DNA of 64,000 nt from the NCBI GenBank assembly GCA_001839685.1, contig MLAK01000422.1, positions 1 through 64,000 on the forward strand. The letters run 5' to 3'. The position numbers and the translations under genes are program-made. Source of the stretch: Tritrichomonas foetus. Lineage: Eukaryota; Parabasalia; Tritrichomonadida; Tritrichomonadidae. Positions 19,213 through 29,100 of this stretch are shown piece after piece. Every line of letters starts with the position of its first letter. The stretch's first letter is position 1. The notes below the pieces were generated by a model. That model had not been told where the DNA came from, did no database searches, and worked only from the letters and a program-made list of their open reading frames with translations.

Positions 19213-20223
19213 ATGATTGATCAACATTCAATCATAACTTTTCTGCAGCTTGAAGGAAAAAGGGGCAAAGAAATATATGAAGAAATGAAGAGTGTCTTGA
19301 AAGAAAAATGTTTGTCTCAAAGACAAATCTACCGAGTCATGGCAGAACTGAACAGAAGTCAAAACACACAGCCTGTGAAAAAAGAGAAAAAGTGCCAAAG
19401 TTATGATATTCTTGACTGGAAAATTTTAGATGTTTTAACCGAATTTCCACATTCATCGTGTCGATATATTGCTAATGTTTTAGGTGAACCAAAATCGACA
19501 ATTTATGATCGTTTAACATCAAAATTAATGTATAAACATGTGCATCTTCGATGGGTGCCACATATTCTAACAGAAAATCAAAAGGCCAATAGAGTTTTAT
19601 TGGCAAAAAAACTTCTTAAAATTTTGAATGCAGAACAAAAAACTAATTTCACCTTTTTAATAACAGGAGATGAGTCTTGGTTTTATTCCAAGACTGATTT
19701 CAATACACAATGGATTCCTGAAAACTCAGTAATCCCAACTATTCAAAATCCAGGGTTTCAGATCACTAAATTTATGGTGACTGTATTTTGGAGCCCTCAT
19801 GGGATAATTCATATTGATGTTTTGCCGCCAAATGAAAAGTTTAATGCTGCATATTATATTACAGCCATTATGTCAAAAATTGTTGAGTTTAAAAACTCGA
19901 ATAATTATAAAAAATTATTTGTTCATTATGACAATGCAAAGCCTCATGTGGCAAAAATTGTCAAAAAATATATAAATGAAAACTCACTAGAATCAGTTCC
20001 ACATCCGGCATATTCACCTGATTTGGCGCCTAGCGACTTTTTTTTATTTGGAACTATTAAAGAAAAAGTTAAAGGAATTGTTTTTGAATCACCAAGCCAT
20101 TTGATTCAAACAATAGTCCAAATTTTCAATGAAATTCCATCGGAAACTTTGTTTTCAGTTTTTGCAGAATGGCAAAATAGACTGAAAAAAGTTATTGATG
20201 CCAATGGAGACTACATATTTTGA
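19213..20223 (+). CDS. Mariner transposase
   Basis: A 336-residue transposase, close to the usual length of about 345. The N-terminal 110 residues hold two helix-turn-helix units for binding the inverted repeats (QRQIYRVMAELNR and ANVLGEPKSTIYDRL). The catalytic DDE/D domain shows TGDESWF (Asp153), HYDNAKPH (Asp240) and YSPDLAPSDFFLF (Asp275), giving the D34D spacing that defines mariner. No stop or frameshift is visible, so the enzyme looks intact. It sits wholly inside the inverted repeats. Confidence 0.96.
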   Translation: MIDQHSIITFLQLEGKRGKEIYEEMKSVLKEKCLSQRQIYRVMAELNRSQNTQPVKKEKKCQSYDILDWKILDVLTEFPHSSCRYIANVLGEPKSTIYDRLTSKLMYKHVHLRWVPHILTENQKANRVLLAKKLLKILNAEQKTNFTFLITGDESWFYSKTDFNTQWIPENSVIPTIQNPGFQITKFMVTVFWSPHGIIHIDVLPPNEKFNAAYYITAIMSKIVEFKNSNNYKKLFVHYDNAKPHVAKIVKKYINENSLESVPHPAYSPDLAPSDFFLFGTIKEKVKGIVFESPSHLIQTIVQIFNEIPSETLFSVFAEWQNRLKKVIDANGDYIF

Positions 20224-20271
20224 AATACTTATCAATAAAAAATGACTTATTAGAAATGACTTTATTATACT

Positions 20272-20299
20272 TAGTGACATCACATTACCGGACACCCTA
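20272..20299 (-). repeat. Mariner right terminal inverted repeat
   Basis: Reverse complement begins TAGGGTGTCCGG. It also supplies the last five codons and the stop (G-C-P-V-M-stop) of the truncated kinase frame. Confidence 0.9.
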
Positions 20300-21332
20300 T
20301 AGTTAAATTTTCTAAACTTCCATGTACTAATTGCTCCTGCTCATATCTTCGTTCAGTTTGATTTATTTGTTGGAGATATTCTGTAAACTTTGGATATCCT
20401 GTAAAGCTTTCGAGCTCTTGGATGATTTGATCCATATTAGTATAATCATAGCAAGTGCAGCCAAATATAAATTGTGTTAATTTTTGAGCAACTGTTGAAT
20501 CTATTTTTTTCCCATCATAAAATTGATTGGCAACTTTTTTCTCATCAATTCCTATGTTTTGTAGATACCTAGCGTATGCTACTTTCAATAATGATTCAGT
20601 TTCTTCTTTGGTTTTACATTTGTCTAAAGATTTGATTTCTTCTTGAAAATGATCTCGTGCTTCAGGCATTGAATTGTGTTTTGTAAAATCGAGTGATGCT
20701 TCAAACAGAAATAGTTCGTATAAAACAATGGAATATGCAAAGATGTCAATTTTTTTCAAATCACTTAGAGAATCATTTTTAAAATCAGGATGTAAGTAAG
20801 CCAATTTTCCAGTGTAGGTATTGTTGTTTGAAATTTCTTGAGGAGTGTGTTTCATAAATTCGAGATCAATAATAACTGAAACTGAACTCGGAGTAATGAT
20901 CACATTACACGAAGAAATGTCACGATGATAGATTTGATGATTGTGCAAAAATTGAATTCCTTTGGCCAAAGAATGGCAAATTATCAATTTTTTGTCGAGT
21001 TCAATTTCACTCGCAATATGATTTTTTACATATTGGCTCAGGGAATATCCAGGAACGTAATCTAAATATGCCACTTTTTTATGACGATCAACGTAAAAAA
21101 GCTTGGTGATATTTGGGTGGTAAGGTAATCTCATTATTGGATCAACCGTTTCTGAATCGAGATACTTTTTCATGATTTCAGATTTGCTATTGCTGGTATA
21201 ATTATATTTTTTGCGAATTATTATTCCTTCATCACCTTTGTAATTAGTTCGATAAAAATAATCAAATTCGACTCCCCCACTCCCGTTGCTGGTCTTGTTT
21301 AAATAAAAAACTGTGTATTGGGCTTTGCTCAT
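20300..21332 (-). pseudogene. Protein kinase gene, 5' part, interrupted by mariner
   Basis: About 344 codons of a divergent protein kinase. Visible: an ATP-lysine strand IIIRKKYNY, LPYHPNITKLFYV, the catalytic loop HRDISSCNVII with Asp and Asn present, and IIDLEFM where the metal-binding Asp is kept but DFG has become DLE. A clear Gly-rich loop is missing. The C-terminal lobe follows, with DIFAYSIVLYELFLF. The first ATG is 21332. The frame enters the mariner end and stops there after eight codons; the true C-terminus lies at 18781-19009. Joined, the protein would be about 420 residues. It may be inactive because of the insertion, or the allele may be polymorphic. Confidence 0.85.
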
Positions 21333-24046
21333 TTTTAGCAGTAATAGATTTTTGAACTCTAATTGAATAGATATTTGTTCCAATATAAATTGAAAGAAAA
21401 TAGCTTTTTGATAAGAATTTTGAGAACCTCCGAAAAATATGCCTTCTCAATTTCTGTAAAATCAAACATTTTTATCATTCGAAGGAATTATTTTCATTGA
21501 ATAAAAATTCATTTTTTAACTATAAGATATACCTGTTATTCTTATTCTTAATAAAAAATAATAAAAAAATTATTGACAAAATTATTTCAGTTTCAAATGG
21601 CAGACATTGCACAAACATATGCCAAATAGAATTGATCCACTCAATTTAAGTGTTAAAAGTATGTCATCATTCAATATAACATGTATTGAGAGTGTGAAAG
21701 AATTCGATTTTAACTTACCTGTGAATTTCCTTTCCTGCATAGCATAGAAATATTTTGTGATGGTTATTCTGAATGTCTAACCAATGTTCTTCTGTTTTTG
21801 ATGAATTTTCACTTCAAAATTAAGCATTTATAATTTGAATTGGGTTCGCATGATTTTGGAGTCGCCATCATGTTGTAAAATCAAATTCTATTGGTTTAAT
21901 CATATTATCATCAATAAATGATGAAGTTTCGATTCATAAAATATGCTCCGGTGAATCATAAGCTATTGCAAATTCCTATGAAGATTATGCTGTAATTGTG
22001 ATGTTGTCGCAAATAATATGTTGTATTGTTGAATTTGGTATTTTTTAGCTTATTTTTGGAATCGGAATCGATAACTTTCAAAATTCGCTGTTTTTGGCCG
22101 AATAGCAGTACTTCTCGTAAGTGCATATATTCTCATTTTTTGACAAATGTTATGGGCAAGAGATAAGTTTTTAAATATTACTTTTTGATGAAAAAATTCA
22201 TGTCAGAGTAATTCAAAATAATGTGTAAGAATAATCTTCAATATATGAAAACTGGTTCATTTCAGAAAGAAGCCATTCAATGTTAATTTCACAAAAATGC
22301 CGTGAATTATAGAAAAATTGAATGTCATCGAATGACAGTGAAAAACGCACGATCCAACGAAAGCAGACCATCTCGTGGTATTTCGAAAATGTTCAACCTT
22401 GCAAACGCTATTCTAGCCCAAAAGATGTCGATATTCCAGAATTAGTCACGATTTTCCAAAATGCTTCCCGACATTTTAATGAGTGCCATTTCTTGAATAC
22501 TTCAATTTCACGCTAGTCCATTATTCCTATGTTTTGAAATCGGGAAATGTGTACTAAATACCATATATTTAAGATTTGGAAGAAAAGGTAGACTTTTGTT
22601 GGCAAAAATTTTGCTTTATCAATAATCAAGCATTTATTGATGACATCGATGGTTTATAAGCATTTGAAATTGTTGTGGAGAGTGGAAAATCTCCTTCTGT
22701 TTCATCATGTGAGAGAAAATCGTATTTTAAATCCAGTATTTGCGTTATGATCATGATTACAATTTCTAAAATCTTGTTGAGAAGAAATTTGTCGTTTTGA
22801 TATCGTTCAGCCGGCCTGTTTTATCAGTTGGTATTGAATATAATCATTTCCAATTCAAAATGATGGTAATTACGTCAGAGATCTCCAAAATAGAAATAGA
22901 AAGGATGTTGAAAGTTATGAAAGACGGTATTTTTAATTTTCACAAACTTTGAATCATTAAAAACTTTCATGTTTTATGAACTTTGCTGTGAAAAGAGGAT
23001 AATGTTGTCACTTTGAAAGCAACACTATAATGTAAAATTGTATTCATGGTACAAGGGTCATTTCAATGGTTATTTTAGATCACAGTTCAGAAAAATGCAA
23101 TGTGATTTGTGCGTCATGAACTAGGAATTTCAAAAACTTTTTTTTTTTCCACAAAACATTTTAGTCCTTGCCTAAGAGTGATGTTCTTCTTGATTTATCC
23201 ATTTAGTAGATCATAATATTTGATCCCAATTTGAAAGTAATACTTATCAGCTTAAATATCAATGGAAAGTAGTAGTAGTAGTACCAATTAGGTGGTGTGA
23301 AATGCCAAATCTGGACAAAAAGATCATAGATATTACGATTGCTTGAATCACTTTAAGACTTTTAGTATCATTCGATTTTGTAAAAATAAACATTTATAAA
23401 TATATAATCATTTCTTATTGTATTTTCAAATACAGGGAATGCAATATTGAAATTTAAATATATTTTTTTGATTAATTTCATGATATTTTTCTTCTATAAG
23501 TTCCAAAAATTTTCGAAATTTTCATGAATCAAACATTTACAGAATTCTGGAAAATGAAGATGGAGTAAATAGTAAAACCAGGAGGTTAGTCACGAAATAT
23601 TAACTTCAATAACCTGAATCAAAGTGAAGTGAGTTGAATGTTTTCTTGTAGAAAAAGTGATTGTCAATCTAAATTAATTGAATTTTATCATAAACAAGCA
23701 TTTCTTTCGAGAAATTGTGTCATTGAAAGGGGTTTTAGTTTTTTATTATTTTTTTCTCTAAGATTTTACTATGTTATTATATCATATATAAGATTATCAA
23801 GTAAGACATCAAAATTTTGAACATTTCCTATATTTTTTAAAATTTAATTTAAAATTAGTCAAGAGAGCAACTGCTATTCAATATATTGATATTTATGGGA
23901 AATATAGCAGTTGTCTATCATTTTTCTATTTTGATTAAAATATTTTGTCATTTCACATGGCTCAAACAGAAAAAATCCATCAATAAATGAATTAATTAAC
24001 CAAGTAATTCATCATTTAATTAATTTACTAATCATTGAATTCACTG
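21333..24046. other. Gene desert with faint coding relics
   Basis: No intact gene. One plus-strand phase from about 21740 to 23160 reads protein-like stretches (for example 22322-22516, 64 codons from an ATG), but about 25 stops interrupt it. Another phase is clean across about 22590-22800. I read this as an old pseudogene or transposon relic with low confidence. A hairpin sits at 23868-23913 and five AGT triplets near 23263. A GAAAAAGTG motif at 23652 has no gene after it. Confidence 0.3.
23868..23913. repeat. Inverted repeat, 10-bp stem with palindromic loop
   Basis: CAACTGCTAT at 23868-23877 pairs with ATAGCAGTTG at 23904-23913. The 26-base loop starts with the palindrome TCAATATATTGA (23878-23889). 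No gene is adjacent. Confidence 0.5.
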
Positions 24047-24712
24047 ATCAAAAACAAGAAATGAATCAAAAACAAGAAATGAATCAAAAACAAGAANNNN
24101 NNNNNNNNNNNNNNNNNNNNNNNNNNNNNNNNNNNNNNNNNNNNNNNNNNNNNNNNNNNNNNNNNNNNNNNNNNNNNNNNNNNNNNNNNNNNNNNNNNNN
24201 NNNNNNNNNNNNNNNNNNNNNNNNNNNNNNNNNNNNNNNNNNNNNNNNNNNNNNNNNNNNNNNNNNNNNNNNNNNNNNNNNNNNNNNNNNNNNNNNNNNN
24301 NNNNNNNNNNNNNNNNNNNNNNNNNNNNNNNNNNNNNNNNNNNNNNNNNNNNNNNNNNNNNNNNNNNNNNNNNNNNNNNNNNNNNNNNNNNNNNNNNNNN
24401 NNNNNNNNNNNNNNNNNNNNNNNNNNNNNNNNNNNNNNNNNNNNNNNNNNNNNNNNNNNNNNNNNNNNNNNNNNNNNNNNNNNNNNNNNNNNNNNNNNNN
24501 NNNNNNNNNNNNNNNNNNNNNNNNNNNNNNNNNNNNNNNNNNNNNNNNNNNNNNNNNNNNNNNNNNNNNNNNNNNNNNNNNNNNNNNNNNNNNNNNNNNN
24601 NNNNNNNNNNNNNNNNNNNNNNNNNNNNNNNNNNNNNNNNNNNNNNNNNNNNNNNNNNNNNNNAAACAAAAACAAGAAATGAATCAAAAACAAGAATGAA
24701 TCAAAAACAAGA
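24047..24712. repeat. 18-bp tandem repeat with assembly gap
   Basis: The unit ATCAAAAACAAGAAATGA recurs on both sides of a run of 567 N (24097-24663), so the gap is almost certainly the same array left unresolved. In frame the unit encodes the hexapeptide N-Q-K-Q-E-M, and the other strand is also open, so open frames across the gap are artefacts. True copy number is unknown. Confidence 0.9.
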
Positions 24713-24881
24713 AAAAAGAAATTTGAAAGACAATATTGATATTTAAAAAACGAGTATTAATCTGCACCTTTGTTGATTTTTCTAACACTATTTTACTTTC
24801 TTTATGTTTTATCTTTTTATCATGCTTTTTTCATGGCATAAATCATGAAACTTACAAAAAGGAGGAAAGGTAAAAAGTAAA

Positions 24882-25532
24882 TTATGGAGTGAGTAATTTG
24901 TTCAAAAGACTCGAATATTGGTTAGGTATGAAGTAAAACCATCTTTTTCCATATTTTGTAATGAGGCAAAGTGCTACGTATTCCTTCTCGTGTCCAGGGA
25001 TGTCTTGTATCAAGATATTTCTTAAATCAGAGAAAAATATTCGTTCTTTTTTATCATCTTCCGATTCAATCCAAACTGCGTCAGATTCGAAGGCAAGATT
25101 TGAAAGAACACCTTCAGTATTATAAACAATAAATGGAGTTTTTGGTAAAATTGTCATTTGCGACGAATATGGTTTTTCGCATTTGGCCGGAATACCTTTG
25201 GCAATGATTGCTGCGTGTGGCGCTGTGTTTAGAAATTCTGGCTGAGGCTGTGACATCCACGCGGTTCGCATTGGTGATTGAGTGACCGGCTTGGTTGCTG
25301 TGACAGGTGCTTCGATCTGCATGAGGAGAAGTTTGGATCCATCTTTGATGCTGTATTTGTCGAGTCCATCATCAGGCGTGTTGACGTTTTTTCCACGGAA
25401 AATAATTTTTTGGCTTTCTTGAGGAATTGATAGAGTTTCGTTGATTTTTTCCATTAATTGGGAAACTTTTGCATCAGTAGGAAGTTCAAGTGTGATTGTT
25501 TCGCGATTAAATCGAACCAGGATCTTCATCAT
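24882..25532 (-). CDS. UBFD1: UBFD1-like ubiquitin-domain protein
   Basis: A 216-residue protein with a ubiquitin-like fold at the N-terminus (about 1-72: ILVRFNRETITLELP, QKIIFRGKNV, IKDGSKLLLM) and a C-terminal domain matching the conserved UBFD1 tail. There, VYNTEGVLSNLAF, AVWIESEDDKKE, IPGHEKEYVALCL and FYFIPNQYSSLLN follow the animal protein in order. UBFD1 binds polyubiquitin-related machinery; its role is poorly defined even in animals. A Pro/Thr-rich linker (about 73-110) joins the domains. The first ATG is 25532 (a second follows immediately); the longer open frame starts with GTG and is not used. A minus-strand GAAAAAGTC motif lies about 80 bases upstream. Confidence 0.82.
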   Translation of the reverse strand: MMKILVRFNRETITLELPTDAKVSQLMEKINETLSIPQESQKIIFRGKNVNTPDDGLDKYSIKDGSKLLLMQIEAPVTATKPVTQSPMRTAWMSQPQPEFLNTAPHAAIIAKGIPAKCEKPYSSQMTILPKTPFIVYNTEGVLSNLAFESDAVWIESEDDKKERIFFSDLRNILIQDIPGHEKEYVALCLITKYGKRWFYFIPNQYSSLLNKLLTP

Positions 25533-26346
25533 TTTTGCAGGTGAATATAATTGACCGGCCACGTAACCTCTGAAATAGGATGGTTGGAGTAACGATGTAA
25601 AGTTTATTTCATTGACTTTTTCTGTATTACGATTGATGGTTTCAATGTATTTCTGGTTGATAATTCAATCTGTTTTGCAGCTTCGTCATTGGGAAACTTT
25701 GGTTTTGGAAGAGTGTAAGCTGATCTCTGAGAAGGTGATAATATGAATAGGATGTGATTGTAATCACTTTTTTATATGTGTTGAGTCTAATGAATAAAAA
25801 ATAATTCTTTACCATCAAAAAATGAAATTGTTAAAAAATGGCTAATTTCAAATATCACTTTGATTTGGACATTTCATTTGAAAGTAAATAAAAATGAATC
25901 TGAAGAATCTGTAGAAGTCGTAGTTGATAATGGCGGTAAACAATTTTGGTTGCAATGGTGACAATTGAATTAAAGTTTCTGGATTTTTTCTTTATTCACA
26001 TAAAAGAATAATTGGCATGGTTGAGGATTCACTTTTTTTCTTCAACAAACTGAGCAATGGTGATTTTTATGACAGACTCATGACGGCAATAAAATTCATT
26101 TGAAACCATAACAAATTTACAATTCTAATGGAGAATGATAATGAGTAAATACTATGTTCAAGTAAATAATATGTTCAAGTAAATAATATGTTAAAGTAAA
26201 TAATATGTTCAAGTAAATACTATGTTCAAGTAAATAATATGTTAAAGTAAATATTATGTTCAAGTAAATACTATGTTAAATTAAATAGATCATGTAAATT
26301 GTATTATGTATGTTATTGTTTATTTTATAATCAGCAATATTTCATT
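25533..26346. other. Intergenic with 17-bp tandem repeat
   Basis: On the minus strand, about 25590-25770 reads roughly 60 codons without a stop (for example YTLPKPKFPNDEAAKQIELS) and ends at TAA. It has no ATG, and may be a gene remnant upstream of UBFD1. The 17-bp repeat array occupies 26144-26286. Nothing else is recognised. Confidence 0.35.
26144..26286. repeat. 17-bp tandem repeat, about 8 copies
   Basis: Unit AGTAAATAATATGTTCA with small variants (AATACT/AATATT, TTCA/TTAA), just beyond the NOP2 3' end. It is a minisatellite-like array and is not coding. Confidence 0.85.
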
Positions 26347-27759
26347 TTATTTATTTTTATATCCACCTAATTTATGTGAGAAATCTCTCTTCTTTTCCCT
26401 CTTAATCTGTACATCATTCGACTTCTGTTGTTCATGAGGAAGCACGTCTATCATCGCAAAGTAGAATCCATCCATGTTCAAGTTATGTGGATACACTCTT
26501 CTTGTATTTCTGATCGAATCATGGAAGATTTTTCCTTCATATCTAATAATACCTTTTGTAAGTTGTTCATCAAACTCTTTATCAATATCAGGTCTGATAA
26601 CTTTTGCACCATCACGATTTCTGAGGAGGTAATCAACAACTTCTTCATTTTCCTCAACGAGGACTGAACAAGTACAATAGCATAGCTTACCACCCTTTGA
26701 TTTAACTGAATCGAAAGCGTGTAAAATGAGTTCTTTTTGTTGTTGAGTTAACCATTGTAAATCTTGTTCACTTTTTGTTGTTTTAACAGAAGGATCACGA
26801 GAAATAACGCCTGTACCTGAACAAGGTGCATCACAAAGTACATAATCAAAACCGCCCATTACATCAGGAAATGCTTTACCATTATAGTTAACAACGATTG
26901 TGTTAACTACACCAAGTCTGTGAATGTTAGCAATAAGGGCTGCTGTACGAGCCTTATTGAAATCATTGGCAACAATAACTCCACTATTCTTCATGAGCTG
27001 AGCCATATGTGTAGTTTTACCTCCTGGTGCTGCGCACATATCTAATACGCGAGATCCGGGTTTTGGATTGAGGGCCATGACTGGGAGGAACGATGATGGG
27101 CTCTGAAGCATGTAGTAGCCAGAAAGATACTCTGGGGTGGCACCAACTGGAACTTGGGATTCCAAAACCATTAATCCAAGCTTGGTCCACTTTCCGACTG
27201 GCGCGAGGCGGACGCCGCGATCGTTTAGAATATGCTCGAGGTCGTTGTGGTGAGTACGAATGGTATTCTTACGAATTGTGACTGGCCTCTGATGTTCATT
27301 TGCGTCGAGGAAATCGAGAAGCTCTGAAACTTTCACAAGTGAAGCGATCTTTTCAAGGAGAAAACGATTATATCCAAAAAGCAAGCAGAGGTCGTCATAT
27401 AATTTGTTGATATATGTTTGTCTGGAAATATTCGGATCTGCAGCTGTTTTGAAGTTCTCGAGTGTCATAATGATTTGAGAGGCCCTTTCGCGAACTTGGT
27501 CGTAATCAACAGCGGGTGCTTCTAATTCCTCACGGCCGACCAATTGACCAGTACTTTCACCATTGTCAATATCAGCGAAAAATTCATTCTGGATTTCTGC
27601 AAGCTTTTTTTCGTTTTTAACAAGAGGATCATTTTCGTCATCAGAATCTGAAGAACCTAACCATCCACCAGTTTTTCCTTCATCGATATCAAGATTTGCT
27701 GCGGCATTTTCGTCATCGCTATCTGAATATTCGTGTGAATCCTCTGGTTTATTCGACAT
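26347..27759 (-). CDS. NOP2: NOP2/NSUN-family rRNA (cytosine-C5)-methyltransferase
   Basis: A 470-residue nucleolar methyltransferase. An acidic Ser/Asp-rich N-terminus (1-70) is typical of Nop2. The catalytic domain shows LDMCAAPGGKTTHM (SAM-binding motif I), IVANDFNKAR, CDAPCSGTGVISRDPSVK (motif IV with its Cys) and CYCTCSVLVEENEE (motif VI with the catalytic Cys). The DPSVKTTKS extension after motif IV is characteristic of Nop2 rather than other NSUN proteins. In yeast, Nop2 methylates a cytosine of 25S rRNA and is needed for 60S assembly. At 470 residues it lacks the long C-terminal tail of animal homologues but is otherwise complete. The start ATG at 27759 fits the acidic N-terminus. Confidence 0.95.
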   Translation of the reverse strand: MSNKPEDSHEYSDSDDENAAANLDIDEGKTGGWLGSSDSDDENDPLVKNEKKLAEIQNEFFADIDNGESTGQLVGREELEAPAVDYDQVRERASQIIMTLENFKTAADPNISRQTYINKLYDDLCLLFGYNRFLLEKIASLVKVSELLDFLDANEHQRPVTIRKNTIRTHHNDLEHILNDRGVRLAPVGKWTKLGLMVLESQVPVGATPEYLSGYYMLQSPSSFLPVMALNPKPGSRVLDMCAAPGGKTTHMAQLMKNSGVIVANDFNKARTAALIANIHRLGVVNTIVVNYNGKAFPDVMGGFDYVLCDAPCSGTGVISRDPSVKTTKSEQDLQWLTQQQKELILHAFDSVKSKGGKLCYCTCSVLVEENEEVVDYLLRNRDGAKVIRPDIDKEFDEQLTKGIIRYEGKIFHDSIRNTRRVYPHNLNMDGFYFAMIDVLPHEQQKSNDVQIKREKKRDFSHKLGGYKNK

Positions 27760-28500
27760 TTTAATTTGATTTTTCTGGATTTTAAAATAAACCTTACAAA
27801 ATTCAATTCCTTTGATGATGACCTAAGATTCAGAAAATTGTGTTGGAAAAGCGGTTAATTTTGCACGACCAAATCAAAAATCTTGTCGCAGATTGTGAGA
27901 TTGTATTTATATTTTCCAAAATAAACGAACTATTAATTCCAAGTGGATTTCGTAGACAATGTTTTTCCGAGATATCATGAATAAATCTCCACACTTCAAT
28001 GCTTCATAACAGTGAAGAACTTTTTCTAATATTTACAAATAAATTATAACCACATCCTTGTGAATTGTATCGTTTCAACAAACAAATTGGAGATTGTAAT
28101 GATCATTTTGAGAGACCAAGACAATAAAATATATGATTTCATGAATTATTTGAAACATCGCTATATGAGAATAAAATTTTAGAAGCTGTAAAAAAAATTA
28201 TTATCACCCTCCAAAAAAATTGACCTGCATCTCTTTTCTCGATTTGAAAATACTGATGGTTCTATTATGTAACCCGATTCTTCAAAGAAAATGCCAAGAT
28301 AACGTTTTGATAAAATAATTTGTTCCAAAATCTTGGAATGAAGTGAAACTTCAAATTCGCTGATAGAAAACATGAACTCCGTTTAACTCTCGATAGTTTG
28401 GTGCAAACTCCATAAAAAAATGGCCAGGGTTTTAGTATGATAAAAAAAATAAAAAATTAATTTTAACACACATACACGCATATTTAGTACAAAATACAAT
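27760..28500. other. Intergenic with short open relic at 27822-27980
   Basis: A 52-codon open stretch on the plus strand (27822-27980) without ATG reads a protein-like sequence (such as LHDQIKNLVADCEIVFIFSK) and ends at TGA. It may be a remnant. The rest is AT-rich with no gene that I can support; a 64-codon minus-strand frame at 28179-28373 is not convincing. Confidence 0.35.
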
Positions 28501-29100
28501 TCAGCAGAAGACTGGCTGGAGGTTGGTGCCAGAAGTGTGGCTCATGGCGGCTTCATCATACCAGAGAGTCGGAAGAGGATCACAGCTGGGCTCGGCTGCG
28601 GCTGGCGAAGGCTCGATGTTGAGTGGCTGTATGCTGGCTTTAACACAGGCGTTTCCATTGCCAACATAAATCCTCTTTAGTTTTGAGCACATTCCGGGCC
28701 TTTCGCTTAAACGAAGCATTCGAACATCCCTTATGTGGGCGAGCGCCCCCGCGAGCCGTGGGTTCATCGTCACCTTCATTCTTTCGGTGAACGTTTCGTA
28801 ATCTGCTGTCATGTGCATCCAGAGCTGCGCATCGGTCTTTTTAGTATAACTCGATGTGAAAGCGATTAAGATGTCGCCATCTCCGATAGAATAGAAGGAG
28901 AGTGGCATATTCTGTGTCAGAAGGGAACCTCTAAATATGATCGAAATGTCGTTTTTCGAAATATTATTTGAAGAAGACTTTCCATCAGCACTACTTTGCA
29001 TCGGAATATACTTCTTGAGGTTATCGACAAGCATTGTTGTACTGACACGCATCTCGCGGCGCAGGGTTACCTCTGGAAGAAAGACAGTGATACGAATCAT
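28501..29100 (-). CDS. Ubiquitin-like domain protein, unknown role
   Basis: A 199-residue protein. Residues 1-85 form a ubiquitin-like domain (MIRITVFLPEVTLRREM, ISIIFRGSLL, FYSIGDGDILIAF) with a Ser/Asn-rich insertion before the third strand. The remainder is helical, then Pro/Ala-rich, with no known domain. It lacks a C-terminal Gly-Gly, so it is not a conjugated modifier; a shuttle or adaptor role is possible. The first ATG is 29100 (the longer frame starts with TTG). Its GC content is visibly higher than its neighbours. An AGAAAAGTGA motif lies about 50 bases upstream on the gene strand. It is unrelated in sequence to UBFD1 beyond the shared fold. Confidence 0.65.
   Translation of the reverse strand: MIRITVFLPEVTLRREMRVSTTMLVDNLKKYIPMQSSADGKSSSNNISKNDISIIFRGSLLTQNMPLSFYSIGDGDILIAFTSSYTKKTDAQLWMHMTADYETFTERMKVTMNPRLAGALAHIRDVRMLRLSERPGMCSKLKRIYVGNGNACVKASIQPLNIEPSPAAAEPSCDPLPTLWYDEAAMSHTSGTNLQPVFC

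Larger units (their letters stand above)
19010..20299 (+). mobile_element. Complete mariner-type transposon
   Basis: A 1,290-bp Tc1/mariner element. The ends are imperfect 28-bp inverted repeats (19010-19037 and 20272-20299) that agree at 24 positions: both begin TAGGGTGTCCGG and share GTGATGTCACTA. TA dinucleotides flank it at 19008-19009 and 20300-20301, the standard target duplication. It carries one intact transposase gene on the plus strand, so it could be an active copy. It lies inside a minus-strand kinase gene. Established knowledge: mariner moves by cut-and-paste into TA sites. Confidence 0.93.

Noticed and set aside
21713..21721. ACTTACCTG, like the 5' end of U1 snRNA
   Set aside because: No snRNA structure or Sm site could be seen around it, and short AT-rich matches are expected by chance.
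24028..24699. Long open frames across the first N run, both strands
   Set aside because: They exist only because N is unreadable; the real sequence on both sides is an 18-bp repeat.
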